A stretch of 64,000 nt of DNA, taken from positions 598,493 to 662,492 of the forward strand of contig JACKFA010000006.1 in assembly GCA_020632715.1 (NCBI GenBank). The letters run 5' to 3'. The stretch's first letter is position 1. Each line of letters begins with the position of its first letter. Under the pieces are notes generated by a model that saw nothing but the letters and a program-made list of their open reading frames with translations, did not search any database and had not been told where the DNA came from. Below, one piece after another: positions 9,372-18,387 of the stretch. The translations under genes and the position numbers were made by a program. The DNA is from Deltaproteobacteria bacterium. GTDB taxonomy: Bacteria; Myxococcota_A; UBA9042; PHBI01.

Positions 9372-9967
9372 TGGCCGTGCTCAGGCGATGCTGCATTGCG
9401 GTAGGATGGGTCGTCGGCGCGGCGCTCGCGGGCGGGGCGTGCGGCGGGAGCATCGAGACCATCGACGTGCACGACGAGCGGCTGCCGCTCGAGGCGCGGC
9501 GCTGGGTCGGGGACGCCGAGGACGCGGTCACCATCGCGACGGCGGAGCTCGCCGACCGGGAGCGGGCGCTCGCGGCGGAGGAGGCGCGCGCGAAGGCGGC
9601 CCCGAAGGCGAGCGCGTCCCCCATGGCCGGGGCGTGGCGGGAGCTCGCGGCGGCGCGCGTGAAGCTCGCGGAGGCCGAGGTCGCGCAGGCGGAGGCGGCG
9701 CGCGAGGTGGCCAGGGCGCGGCGCGAGCTCGTCATGGCGGAGACGTCGATGCGCTACGACCTCGGGGTCTACGAGCTCGACCCGCTCCGGGCGGCCGTCG
9801 AGGCGGCGCGCGCGGACGCGCAGCGGCGCGGGCTCGCGGTCGAGGACCAGCGGGCGGTCGCCTCCGCGCTCGCGACGGCGTTCTGGACGCGCTGGCAGGA
9901 GTTCGCCGCGCAGGGTGGTGACACCGGGCTCCTGTGGCGAGCCGGTATCACGGTCCAGGGTGAGTGA
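9368..9967 (+). CDS. coiled-coil lipoprotein, end of the TPR operon
   Basis: 199 residues; ATG at 9368 overlaps the previous stop (ATGATG context). The signal peptide ends in LAGGAC (Cys25). Residues about 50-165 are Ala/Glu/Arg-rich heptads without proline, apart from a short KAAPKASASPM hinge, and are predicted to form a long antiparallel coiled coil. The C-terminus (FWTRWQEFAAQGGDTGLLWRAGI) is aromatic. The build resembles small periplasm-spanning or OmpH/TolC-accessory coiled-coil lipoproteins, but no family is recognised. It is the last gene of the run that began at 3878. Confidence 0.65.
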   Translation: MMAVLRRCCIAVGWVVGAALAGGACGGSIETIDVHDERLPLEARRWVGDAEDAVTIATAELADRERALAAEEARAKAAPKASASPMAGAWRELAAARVKLAEAEVAQAEAAREVARARRELVMAETSMRYDLGVYELDPLRAAVEAARADAQRRGLAVEDQRAVASALATAFWTRWQEFAAQGGDTGLLWRAGITVQGE

Positions 9968-10030
9968 CGGTAAAACGCCGTATGCTCGGGCGGTTGGGGA
10001 CGATCGGATACAAGTGGCGAGCGGCCCGGT

Positions 10031-10036
10031 TTGACA
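10031..10036 (+). promoter_or_regulatory. candidate -35 hexamer (TTGACA) upstream of the HPt gene
   Basis: A perfect TTGACA lies 47 bases before the GTG start of the HPt gene, within a relatively A+T-rich pocket (10020-10080). No good TATAAT is found at 16-18 bases; CTGATG-like sequence is the best. Flanking TTTCAC (about 10042) and GTGAAA (about 10075) form an inverted pair. This is a weak candidate only. Confidence 0.3.
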
Positions 10037-10082
10037 AAGGATTTCACTAAGGCCCTGATGCAGATCTGCCGTAGGTGAAACC

Positions 10083-10463
10083 GTGTCCGTTGCTCATCCA
10101 CCAGCCATCGACACGTCGTACCTCGAGCGCCTCCGCGAGGAGCTCCAGGACGACGATCCCGACAGCGGCGACGCGATCGCCGAGCTGATGGGGTTGTTCG
10201 TGAAGAACAGCGCGCGGCTCGAGGCGGAGTTCAACGAGGCGCTCGACCTCGGCGACCTCGACGCCCTCGCCGACTCGGCGCACCAGCTCGTCAGCGCGAG
10301 CGCGTGGATCGGCGCCCTCCGCCTCTCCGGCATCGCGCGGCTCGTCGAGGACGAGGCGCGCCGCGGGGTCTTCGCGAGCGCGCAGACGGCCGTCGCGGCC
10401 GCGGTCGAGGAGATCAGCCGCGTGCGGCAGGCGCTCGAGCGGCTCGAGGCGGCGCCGCGATGA
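10083..10463 (+). CDS. HPt (histidine phosphotransfer) domain protein
   Basis: 126 residues from a GTG start. Residues about 30-110 form the four-helix HPt pattern, and His67 sits in DSAHQLVSASAWIGALRL, matching the family motif AHxLKGxSxxxGA. The usual Lys after the Leu is Val, as in some families. It should receive or pass a phosphoryl group within a phosphorelay in the cytoplasm. The receiver protein starting at 10460 overlaps it by ATGA, so the pair is translated together. No histidine kinase is adjacent; the large hybrid kinase ending at 11954 is the nearest candidate partner. Confidence 0.8.
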   Translation: MSVAHPPAIDTSYLERLREELQDDDPDSGDAIAELMGLFVKNSARLEAEFNEALDLGDLDALADSAHQLVSASAWIGALRLSGIARLVEDEARRGVFASAQTAVAAAVEEISRVRQALERLEAAPR

Positions 10464-11032
10464 GCGACGTGGGCGGGGCGACGTCGTCCCTCGCGGCGTG
10501 TCGCGAGCTCGTCGCGCGGCTCGCGGCGGCGCTCGAGCAGGGGCTCCCCGAGGCGGCGGCGCTCGACCAGGCGCTCGCCGACGTGCACGCGCTCGGCGCG
10601 GAGCTCGCGCGGGCGCGCGGCGGGGCGTCCGCTGGCGTCACGGCCCCCGAGGTGGAGGCCGCGCGGCCGGTGATCCTCATCGTCGAGGACCAGGAAGACA
10701 ACCGCGTCATCTACCGCCGCACGCTGCGCAAGCACTACGAGCTCGTCGAGGTCGAGGACGGGGAGAGCGCCGTCGAGCAGGTGCGGGCCCTGTTGCCGCG
10801 CCTCGTGCTCATGGACATCTCGCTGCCGCTGATGGACGGCCTCGAGGCGACGCGCCTCCTGAAGGGCGACGCGGCCACCGCGAAGGTGCCGATCGTGCTC
10901 GTCACGGCGCACGCGATGAAGGGCAACCGCGAGGAGGCCCTCGCGAGCGGCGCCGACGACTACCTCACGAAGCCCTTCTCGCCGTCGGGGCTGCGCGAGC
11001 TCGTGCAGCGCTTCATCCCCGCCGGGGACTGA
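10460..11032 (+). CDS. single-domain response regulator (receiver)
   Basis: 190 residues from the ATG at 10460, which overlaps the HPt stop. Residues 1-65 form an Ala-rich helix of unknown role. A complete receiver follows: acidic pair in VEDQED (Glu76/Asp77), phospho-acceptor Asp119 in LVLMDISLPLMDG, Thr149 in LVTAH and Lys171 in YLTKPF. There is no DNA-binding or enzymatic output, so it probably works by protein interaction or as a relay intermediate with the HPt protein, in the manner of CheY/DivK-like regulators. Confidence 0.85.
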   Translation: MSDVGGATSSLAACRELVARLAAALEQGLPEAAALDQALADVHALGAELARARGGASAGVTAPEVEAARPVILIVEDQEDNRVIYRRTLRKHYELVEVEDGESAVEQVRALLPRLVLMDISLPLMDGLEATRLLKGDAATAKVPIVLVTAHAMKGNREEALASGADDYLTKPFSPSGLRELVQRFIPAGD

Positions 11033-11107
11033 CGACCGCGAGCCGCTCGGGAGCCCCTGCGGTCAGCCTGGCGCGCATGACGCCGAAGGTCGCGGAGGGC
11101 CGCCCGC

Positions 11108-11920
11108 TCAGGGGTCGCAGAGCACCGCGCCGGCGGTGAGGTAGCCCGTGATGATCGGCACCTGGAGCGTCCCGCCGCTGAAGCTCGACTCCCAGCCGTA
11201 GCCCGGCCGCACGCGGTCGCAGGGCTTGCCGGCCTTCGTGAACGTGATGCCGACCGTACCCGGGTCGACGTTGGCGTAGAGCCCCCAGCCGGGCGCGGAC
11301 GTCTCGGTGAGCTCCGTGTTCGGGATCTCGGAGTTGTCCACGTACACGGGCCCGGTCCCGGAGTCCGGCGCCATCATCACGGCGTAGCCGGCGATGCCGT
11401 CGGTCGGGCCGATGCCGCCGCCCGTGGTCGTCGGGTAGGCGCCGAACGTGACGCCGCCGGTCTCCCCGAGGGGCCACGTGGCGCCGATCAAGGCGAACAG
11501 GAGCTCCGCGGACGACTCCGGCGCGAGCCGGATCTCGACGGGGCCGATGTCGGCCGAGCCGGTCGAGAGCATGCCGATCTGCGCGACGTAGTCGGGCTTC
11601 GTGTAGCTGATGAGGAGATCCTCGCCAGCCGGGAGCCCCGAAAGCTTGTAGTGCCCGGTCGCGTCGGTCGTCGCGCAGGCGATGTCCGGCTGCTCGAACA
11701 CGCACACGGAGACGCCCTCGAGCGGATCGAGCCCGGCGCCCGGCGTGAAGTTGCCGACCGCGCCCGACATCGCCACGGTGCGCGTCCCCGAGTCGCTGTC
11801 GCAGCTCGGCCCGCCCGCGGCGAGGGCGAGCCCCAGCGCGCACGCGACGGAGACGGCTGCGCGAGCGCGCCTCGTGGGTCGTCCCGATACCTTCGCTGAG
11901 CTCGTGGTCGGTCTTCGCAT
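11108..11920 (-). CDS. putative lipoprotein with a carboxypeptidase-regulatory-like domain
   Basis: 270 residues. A signal stretch (about 20-37) ends at AAGGPSC (Cys40), an imperfect lipobox. Residues about 50-110 read as a regulatory-like beta-sandwich: a PLEGVSVCVFEQPDIACATTDATGHYKLSGLPAGEDLLISYTKPDY run with the usual (D)xxGxYxLxxLPxG core. The rest is Gly/Pro/Thr-rich beta with paired cysteines near the end (KPCDRVRPGYGW and VLCDP). It is probably extracellular, role unknown. It is transcribed away from the receiver gene and lies just downstream of the large hybrid kinase on the same strand. Confidence 0.65.
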   Translation of the reverse strand: MRRPTTSSAKVSGRPTRRARAAVSVACALGLALAAGGPSCDSDSGTRTVAMSGAVGNFTPGAGLDPLEGVSVCVFEQPDIACATTDATGHYKLSGLPAGEDLLISYTKPDYVAQIGMLSTGSADIGPVEIRLAPESSAELLFALIGATWPLGETGGVTFGAYPTTTGGGIGPTDGIAGYAVMMAPDSGTGPVYVDNSEIPNTELTETSAPGWGLYANVDPGTVGITFTKAGKPCDRVRPGYGWESSFSGGTLQVPIITGYLTAGAVLCDP

Positions 11921-11953
11921 CGTCGGATCGCTGCCGGTTCAGACGCTCCAGGG

Positions 11954-14900
11954 TTAGTGGATAGCCTGGGAGCGGTCAAATTCCTTGGTCGCTGGCTGGT
12001 AGGGATGTGTCACCCGGAAGGTCGAGCCTGCGCCGAAGACGCTCTCGAGCTCGATGTCGCCGCCGAGCATGCGCGCGAGCTCGCGGCTCAGGCTCAAGCC
12101 CAGGCCGAGCCCGGCGCCCCGGCGCGCGAGGCTGCCGTCGACCTGGCGGAACTTCTCGAAGATCGCCTCGTGGTCGTCCGCGTGGATGCCGATGCCGCTG
12201 TCCTGCACCTCGAAGACGACCTCGTCCGCCTCGAGCCGCACGCGGAACGAGACGGTGCCCTGGAGCGTGAACTTGGCCGCGTTCGAGACGAGGTTGATGA
12301 GGATCTGCCGGAGCCGGCGCGGGTCGGTGTAGACGCTCGGCAGGATGCTCGGCCACGACACGTCGAACGACACGGGCTTGCCGTTGAAGAGCGGCTGCAC
12401 CGAGGTGACCACCGACTCGAGGAACGGCGCGAGCGGCGTCTCGGTGACCTCGAGCTCGAGGCGCCCGCGCTCGATGCGCGAGAGGTCGAGCAGCTCCTCG
12501 AGGAGGCCGAGCAGGTGCTGCGCGTTCGACAGCACGCGCGTCAGGCTGTCCTGATGCTCCTCGTCGAGCACGTCGCCGTCCTCGAGGACGAGCTCGGTGA
12601 AGCAGATGATCGCGTTCATCGGCGTCCGCAGCTCGTGGCTCACGGCGGCGAGGAACTCGCGCTTCAGGCGGTTCGCCTTCTCGAGCTCGGCGATGGTGTG
12701 CTGGAGGGACTCGGTGCGGCGCTGCACCTCCTCCTCGAGCCCGCGCGCCTGCTCGCGGAGCGCCGAGCGCGACGCCTCGAGCTCGGTCGTCCGCTGCGCG
12801 ACCTCGTCGATCTTGCGCTCGAGGTGGCGGTTCAGGCGCGCGATGGTCAGGTAGGCCGTCGCGTTGGCGATGGACATGCCCGCCTGCGCCGCGAGGATCT
12901 CCATGAGCCCCTGCTCGGAGGCGCCGAACGCCGAGCCGTGCGCGCGGTGCAGGTAGAGGACGCCCACGAGCGCCTCGCGGTGCGGGATGGGCACGGCGAG
13001 CATGGCCGGTCGCCCGGTCCCGGGCGCCTCCTCGGGCCGCGGCGGGAGGTTCACCGTGCGGCAGCTGTCCCAGGCGCCCTCGATGGCGTCGGCCTCCTCG
13101 GGCGGCGCGATGGAGACGCCGCGCGACATGCGGAGCTCGAGCGGGCCGCCGTCGTCGCCCGGGAGGTAGATGGCGACGCGGTCCACGCCGACGTGCTCGA
13201 GGGCGAGCGACGCGAGGTTCGCGAGGAGCGTGTCGAGATCGAGCGTCGAGGCGAGCGTGCGCGCGACCTTCACGAGGAAGCTCGAGCGCGCCGCCGTCGG
13301 GAGCTGCGGCTCCTGCGGGGTCGCCGCCGGCTCGCCCGGTTCGGGCGTCACGCGCGCGAGGCGGACGCGGTAGGACCACGCCTCCATCTCCTCGTAGAGC
13401 GCGCGCGCCTTGTCGATGTGCTTGCGCGCGTCGGGGTGCGCGAGCTCGGCGAGGGTCTTCCCGAGCTCCTCCTCGCTGCGCGCGAGCTCGAAGCGCGCCC
13501 CGAGCTGCTCGGCGGAGCGGCAGCTCTCGCCGAAGTGCGCGATGGCCTTCTTCGACGACCCGCAGGCGAGCTCGAAGAGGGCGCGGGCGCGGAGCGCGGC
13601 CGGGCGATGGCCCGGGTACTTCTTGCCGAGCCTCTCGGCCTTCTTGCAGAGCCGCTTCGCCTGGCGCCGCGCGGCGCCGGAGAGCTTCTGCATGGGCCCC
13701 ATCTTCTCGCGGGCCTCGAGCACGGTCGCCTCGGCGAGCGCGGTCGCGAGGACGCTCGTGTAGTCCTGGATGAGGCCGTAGCGGAGGGCCATCTCCCAGC
13801 CCTCGCCGAGCACCTCGCGCGCGCTCGTGAAGTCGCCGCGCTGGAGGTAGATGAGCCCCTTGTTGCCGAGGCCGAGGACGACCGAGAGCGGGTCGGGGCT
13901 CGCCTTCACGGCCTCGTCGGCGATCTGCAGGCCGCGCCGGAAGTCGCCGCGCAGCGCCTCGAGGAGCGCGAGCCCGCCGAGCGCGAGCGCCTCGAACTTG
14001 GCGTCGCGGATCTCGCGGGACAGCTCGAGCAGGCGGTCGGCCTCCTCGTGGGCCTCGGTGAGGCGCCCGGCGCGCGTGTGGCAGAGCATGAGGTGGAAGG
14101 TGACGGTCTCGATCTCCCACTGATCGCCGAGGCCGCGGAGGATCTTGCGCCCGCGGAGGCAGGCGTCGACGGCCTCGTCGAGCTCGCTCCGGCTGTAGCG
14201 CACGACCCCCATGAAGCAGTGCGACTGCCCGATGCCCCAGGCGTCCTCGAGGGACTCGCGGATCCCGAGGCCGCGCTTCTGGTAGTCGAGCGCGCGGTCG
14301 AGGAGGCCGCCGGTCGCGCAGACGACGCCGTGGGAGCTGTAGGTCATCGCCATCTCGGGCGAGTGCCCGATCCACTCGCTCATGTTGAGCTGGCGCAGGT
14401 GGATGGCGACCGTCTTCGGGAGGTCGAGGAAGTAGTAGATGCGCGCGAGCTCGTCGAAGATCCGCACGACCTCGCGGATCTTCGGGCTCTGCTGCGCGCT
14501 CTTCTTCGTGAAGTCGAAGGGGAGGAGCGTGTGCGCCGCCTGTCGGAAGAGCTCGCGCAGGATGAAGAGGAACACGCCGACGCGCCCCGTCGGGAGGCGC
14601 GTCCCGAGGTGCCCGAGGGCGCGCTCGAGGTGGCGCACGGCGTGGGTGCTGTCGCCCATGCCGAAGTAGACGCCGCCGCACTTCCGCTCGATGCGGGCGC
14701 GGTCGACGTCGGCGTCGTGCATCATGAGCGTGCGGCGGTACTTCTCGAGGGCCTCGTCGAAGCGGCCGACGCGCGTGAGGCAGTCGCCGAGCGACTCGAG
14801 GAGCTGCCGCTCGTCGCTCTGTGGGGCCTCCGCGGGCTGGCGCTCGATGGCTGCCATGAGGAGCCTGATGCCGGCGTCGTTCTCGTGGTGCTCCCAGGCC

Positions 14901-17167
14901 CAGATCCCGGCGCGGCGCGACGCCGCGTAGGCCTCGCGCTCGTCGCCCGACTCGAGGCGGTGCATGGCGAGCTGGAGCTGCACCTGCTCGCCCTCGGCGA
15001 GGCGCGTCTCGAGGAAGTCGGCGAGGCGCCGGTGCGCGGCGCGCACCTCGGCCGGCGAGAGCGCGCTCAGGAAGGCCTCGCGCACCTTGTCGTGGACGAA
15101 GCGGTAGGTGGTGTCGTCGATGCGCTCGAGCAGCGCCCCGCGGACGCCCGTGACGAGGGCCTGGAGCCCCTCCTGCTGGTCGTTCGCGAGCGCCGTGACG
15201 GCCTCGACGCGGACCTTGCGCCCGACGACCGCGGCGCGCGCGAGGATCTGGCAGTAGCGCGGGGCGATGCGCCCGATGCGCCGGAGGAGCACGTCGATGA
15301 CGGACGCCGGCGCCGACTGCCCCTCGAGGCGGTCGTGCTCGACGAACCAGTTGCCGCCGCGGTGCTTGAGGATCCGCTCCTCGAGGAGCGAGTGCACGGA
15401 GTGCACGGCGAGGAGCGCGTTGCCGCCGCTCCGGCGCGACACGGCGTCGCTCGCGTGGTCGAGCGCGTCGCCCGGCTCGCCGACGAGCGCGACGATCATC
15501 TCGCGGATGGCGTCGCGCGAGAGCGGCTCGATGGGGATGCTCATCATGCGCGAGCGGGCGACCTGTGCCTCGCGCTGGATCTTCGCGAGCGGGTGGTCGG
15601 CGTCGACCTCGTCCGAGCGGTAGGCGCCGATGACGAGGAGCGGCACGCGCGCGGCGCGGCCCATGACGTAGCGGAGCACCTCGAGCGACTCGTTGTCGGC
15701 CCACTGGAGGTCGTCGAGGATGACGACGAGGAAGCCCTCCATGTGCGCGAGCTCGATGACGAGGCGCGACACGAGGTCGACGTGACGCTGCCACTGGCGC
15801 GAGCCGTCGAGGGTGACCGCGCCCTCGCCCTTCGGGATGAGCGGGGCGAGCGCGGGCAGGACCTGGTGCACCTCGGCGGAGAGGGAGCCGGCGACGCGCT
15901 GCAGGCGCTCGGCCTTCTCGGCCTGCTCGGCGGGCGGCGCGGACTGCCAGATCACCGGGTAGCCGGCGATGGCCTCGCGCCACGGGAGGAACGCCGGGTT
16001 CACGCCGGTCTCGTTGCAGAGCCCGGAGAGCACGACGCCGCCGCGGGCCTCGGCGGTCTTGGCGAACTCGCGCAGGAGGCGCGACTTGCCGACGCCGGAG
16101 TCGCCGTGGATGAAGACGATTCGCCCCTGGCCGGCCTGCACCTCGTCGAGGGAGTCGACGAGGCGGTCGACCTCGCGCGAGCGGCCCACGAAGGGGGGCG
16201 TCAGGCCGAGGACGCGCTCGGCGTCGAGCTGCCCGAGGGGGAAGCTGACGTCGGCGCCCTCGGCGTCGCGGCGCTCGATGTAGCGGTCGACGTCGGCGAG
16301 GAGGGACGCGGCGGACTGGTAGCACTCGGTGAGCGCGGGCGAGAGCAGCTTGTCGACGATGGCCGACAGGAGCGGCGGGCACTCGGGGCGGAAGACGCGC
16401 GCGAGGCCGACGACGCTCGGGCGGTCCTTCGTCGGGAGCGCGGCCTCGCCGCTGTCGACGGCGGGGCGGCCCGTGAGCGCCGTGTACATCATGACGCCGA
16501 GCGCGTGGAGATCGCCGCGCGGGTCGTCCTCGACGTCGAAGAAGCGCGGGACGACGCCGCCGGTGGCGCTGCGATCCTGGTCGGGGAGGGTCTGGAGCTG
16601 GCGCTCCTCGTAGCGGAGCGGGGCGAGGCCGAGGTCGACGATCTTCGCCTCGAAGACGCCAGTGCCGGTCTCGCGCACGATGACGTTGTGCGGGCTCAGG
16701 CCGCCATGGACGGCGCCGAGCGAGTGGACGGCGGCGAGGGCGGAGGCGATGTCCCGGAGGACCTGCACGATGGCCGGGATCGGGAAGGCGCCGGAGGCGG
16801 CGAGCTCGGCGAAGGGGCGCCCGGCGGCGAGCTCGCGCGCGATGAAGAGGCCGGTCGGGCCCTGCTCGACGCCGCGCGTCTGGGCGATGTTCGGGTGGTC
16901 GAGGAGGCAGAGGGTCCGCACCTGGCGCACGATGCGCTGGCGCATGGCCGCCGGGAGCTTCTTGTCGGTCGGCTGGAGGAGCGCCTTGACGACGACCTCC
17001 TGCCCCTCCTGCGTGTCGAAGGCGAGGTAGGTCACGCGCCCGCGGGCGCGGCCGAGCACCTCGACGGCGCGGAGGTGCGGGGGGAGGGGCGACTCTCGCA
17101 GGGGACGCGCGTCGGGGCGCGTGCTCGCGGCCAGCGCGTCCGTCGGGAGGAGCCGCCTCTCCGTCAC
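11954..17167 (-). CDS. giant hybrid sensor: pseudokinase - AAA ATPase - TPR - GAF - histidine kinase
   Basis: 1737 residues from the GTG at 17167, which overlaps the upstream stop as GTGA. The N-terminal Ser/Thr-kinase fold (about 35-300) keeps Lys61 and a DLG motif (Asp178), but the catalytic loop reads HGGLSPHN (154-161), lacking both the HRD Asp and the Lys, so it is probably a pseudokinase. A predicted ATPase follows: Walker A GDSGVGKS near 355 and Walker B VVILDDLQWADN near 485. A long TPR-like region (about 720-1250) and a GAF domain (about 1300-1440) come next. A short coiled coil leads to HisKA with SHELRTPMNA near 1510 and an HATPase with N, G1 (DSGIGI) and G2 (GLGLGLSLS) boxes. There is no receiver or transmembrane segment. 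The architecture is known from Myxococcota and fungi. The output may be the orphan receiver/HPt pair at 10-11 kb; that is inference. Confidence 0.85.
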   Translation of the reverse strand: MTERRLLPTDALAASTRPDARPLRESPLPPHLRAVEVLGRARGRVTYLAFDTQEGQEVVVKALLQPTDKKLPAAMRQRIVRQVRTLCLLDHPNIAQTRGVEQGPTGLFIARELAAGRPFAELAASGAFPIPAIVQVLRDIASALAAVHSLGAVHGGLSPHNVIVRETGTGVFEAKIVDLGLAPLRYEERQLQTLPDQDRSATGGVVPRFFDVEDDPRGDLHALGVMMYTALTGRPAVDSGEAALPTKDRPSVVGLARVFRPECPPLLSAIVDKLLSPALTECYQSAASLLADVDRYIERRDAEGADVSFPLGQLDAERVLGLTPPFVGRSREVDRLVDSLDEVQAGQGRIVFIHGDSGVGKSRLLREFAKTAEARGGVVLSGLCNETGVNPAFLPWREAIAGYPVIWQSAPPAEQAEKAERLQRVAGSLSAEVHQVLPALAPLIPKGEGAVTLDGSRQWQRHVDLVSRLVIELAHMEGFLVVILDDLQWADNESLEVLRYVMGRAARVPLLVIGAYRSDEVDADHPLAKIQREAQVARSRMMSIPIEPLSRDAIREMIVALVGEPGDALDHASDAVSRRSGGNALLAVHSVHSLLEERILKHRGGNWFVEHDRLEGQSAPASVIDVLLRRIGRIAPRYCQILARAAVVGRKVRVEAVTALANDQQEGLQALVTGVRGALLERIDDTTYRFVHDKVREAFLSALSPAEVRAAHRRLADFLETRLAEGEQVQLQLAMHRLESGDEREAYAASRRAGIWAWEHHENDAGIRLLMAAIERQPAEAPQSDERQLLESLGDCLTRVGRFDEALEKYRRTLMMHDADVDRARIERKCGGVYFGMGDSTHAVRHLERALGHLGTRLPTGRVGVFLFILRELFRQAAHTLLPFDFTKKSAQQSPKIREVVRIFDELARIYYFLDLPKTVAIHLRQLNMSEWIGHSPEMAMTYSSHGVVCATGGLLDRALDYQKRGLGIRESLEDAWGIGQSHCFMGVVRYSRSELDEAVDACLRGRKILRGLGDQWEIETVTFHLMLCHTRAGRLTEAHEEADRLLELSREIRDAKFEALALGGLALLEALRGDFRRGLQIADEAVKASPDPLSVVLGLGNKGLIYLQRGDFTSAREVLGEGWEMALRYGLIQDYTSVLATALAEATVLEAREKMGPMQKLSGAARRQAKRLCKKAERLGKKYPGHRPAALRARALFELACGSSKKAIAHFGESCRSAEQLGARFELARSEEELGKTLAELAHPDARKHIDKARALYEEMEAWSYRVRLARVTPEPGEPAATPQEPQLPTAARSSFLVKVARTLASTLDLDTLLANLASLALEHVGVDRVAIYLPGDDGGPLELRMSRGVSIAPPEEADAIEGAWDSCRTVNLPPRPEEAPGTGRPAMLAVPIPHREALVGVLYLHRAHGSAFGASEQGLMEILAAQAGMSIANATAYLTIARLNRHLERKIDEVAQRTTELEASRSALREQARGLEEEVQRRTESLQHTIAELEKANRLKREFLAAVSHELRTPMNAIICFTELVLEDGDVLDEEHQDSLTRVLSNAQHLLGLLEELLDLSRIERGRLELEVTETPLAPFLESVVTSVQPLFNGKPVSFDVSWPSILPSVYTDPRRLRQILINLVSNAAKFTLQGTVSFRVRLEADEVVFEVQDSGIGIHADDHEAIFEKFRQVDGSLARRGAGLGLGLSLSRELARMLGGDIELESVFGAGSTFRVTHPYQPATKEFDRSQAIH

Positions 17168-18168
17168 TTCAGGCCCCGGCTCGCGAGGTGCATCTGGAAG
17201 AGGCGCTGGAGGCCGTCGAGGAGGCCCTGGACGCTCATGGAGCGGAGGCGCTGGCCGTGCTCGGCCACCTGCGTGCGGCGCTTGGCCCACTCGCGGAAGA
17301 GGCCCTGCTCGATCTGGCTCTCGATGATACGGCGCTCGACCGAGGCCTTGTCGGGGTCGACGAGGTCCTCGGGGGTGAGGGCGCCGGCGTCGAGCGCGCG
17401 GCAGAACACGCCGCTCGTGAGGTCGCCGTCGGCGATCTCGCGCTGCCACGTGGTCATCATGTTGCCGATGCGCCCCATCATCTGACCGCTCCAGAGCACC
17501 TCACGCAGCCGCCCGACCTCCGCGAGGTCGAAGCCGGGGGACGCCATCAGGTCGATGGTCCCGTTGATCATCATATGCATGTTGTGGGGCTGGTACAGAT
17601 CGTGCTCGGTCGAGTTGATACGCCGCGGGTCGTTCATTGTCACCACGGCGTAGCGCATGCAGTTGAGGAGCTGGCCGTAGTCGAACTCCCAGAGGTCGGC
17701 GAGCTCGGCGTAGCGCGGGAGCTGCTCGGTCTCGGCGGCGATCGCGGCCCAGACCTGCTCGGTGACCTCGAGGTAGGCGACGTCGTCGGGCTTGACGAGG
17801 CTGCGGTCGACGCGGTGGGGCGCGAACGGGATCCGGATGAGCTGCTGGAGGAAGGCGTAGTCGCGGCGCACGTCGGCGACGTCGTCGAGGAGGACGTCGA
17901 ACATCACGCCGAGGAACTTCGCGAGGAGGACGCGGTCGCGGTGGGCCGGGTCGACCGTCGGGAGGGTGGTGAGCACGAGGCCCTGATGGACCCAGCGCCA
18001 GAGGAAGACGTTGCGCTTGCCGACGGTCTGGTAGAGCGCGATGAACGGCTCGTACGCCGCGGGCAGCTCGAGCGCGGCGACCGACTTCATGAGCTCGGTC
18101 GCGTCGACCGGCGTGGGTGGGTCGAACCGGAGGGCGTCCTGAACGGGCCGGGCGGCGATGCTCGTCAT
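17164..18168 (-). CDS. class I terpene-synthase-like protein coupled to the hybrid kinase
   Basis: 334 residues from the ATG at 18168 (AGGACC upstream); an in-frame ATG at 18225 would add 19 residues. The sequence is all-helical. Residues 95-99 read DDVAD in VMFDVLLDDVADVRRD, an exact DDxxD metal-binding motif. Asn236, Thr240 and Glu244 in GNMMTTWQREIADGD have the N-x3-S/T-x3-E spacing of the second Mg2+ motif. The distance between the motifs (about 140 residues) and the total length fit bacterial class I terpene cyclases. The Asp usually following Asn236 is Met, and a clear pyrophosphate-sensor Arg was not identified, so catalysis is unproven. The stop overlaps the kinase start (GTGA), so both are made from one mRNA. 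Confidence 0.6.
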   Translation of the reverse strand: MTSIAARPVQDALRFDPPTPVDATELMKSVAALELPAAYEPFIALYQTVGKRNVFLWRWVHQGLVLTTLPTVDPAHRDRVLLAKFLGVMFDVLLDDVADVRRDYAFLQQLIRIPFAPHRVDRSLVKPDDVAYLEVTEQVWAAIAAETEQLPRYAELADLWEFDYGQLLNCMRYAVVTMNDPRRINSTEHDLYQPHNMHMMINGTIDLMASPGFDLAEVGRLREVLWSGQMMGRIGNMMTTWQREIADGDLTSGVFCRALDAGALTPEDLVDPDKASVERRIIESQIEQGLFREWAKRRTQVAEHGQRLRSMSVQGLLDGLQRLFQMHLASRGLK

Positions 18169-18387
18169 CGAGGGGGTCCTTCTGGCGGGGTGCAGCTTGC
18201 GCGAGACGTCAAACCTCCTCTTCATCGGGAGACTCGCGCGGCGACTGTAGCTTTTTTTGATCCGAGCCGACGGCTGCGCGCAACGCCGGGCTCTCGCCGG
18301 GGACGGCGCGCCGACGCCGATGGCCACGACGTGCGCGCGGGACGCCGGTGAGCGGGCGGTTACAAACGCTGGCAGGGCGCGCGGGCG

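Noticed and set aside
11957..17485. Uninterrupted 1842-codon plus-strand reading frame
   Set aside because: It is the mirror of the hybrid kinase. Its product is a run of Glu/Ala/Val/Arg/Leu without motifs, while the minus strand shows complete kinase, ATPase, GAF and histidine-kinase motifs. Third-position G/C bias keeps the antisense frame open.
18245..18260. T-tract (CTTTTTTTGATCC) as an intrinsic terminator
   Set aside because: No stable stem precedes it on the plus strand, and for the minus-strand gene ending at 18388 it would read as A-tract. More likely part of the promoter of the terpene-synthase-like gene.
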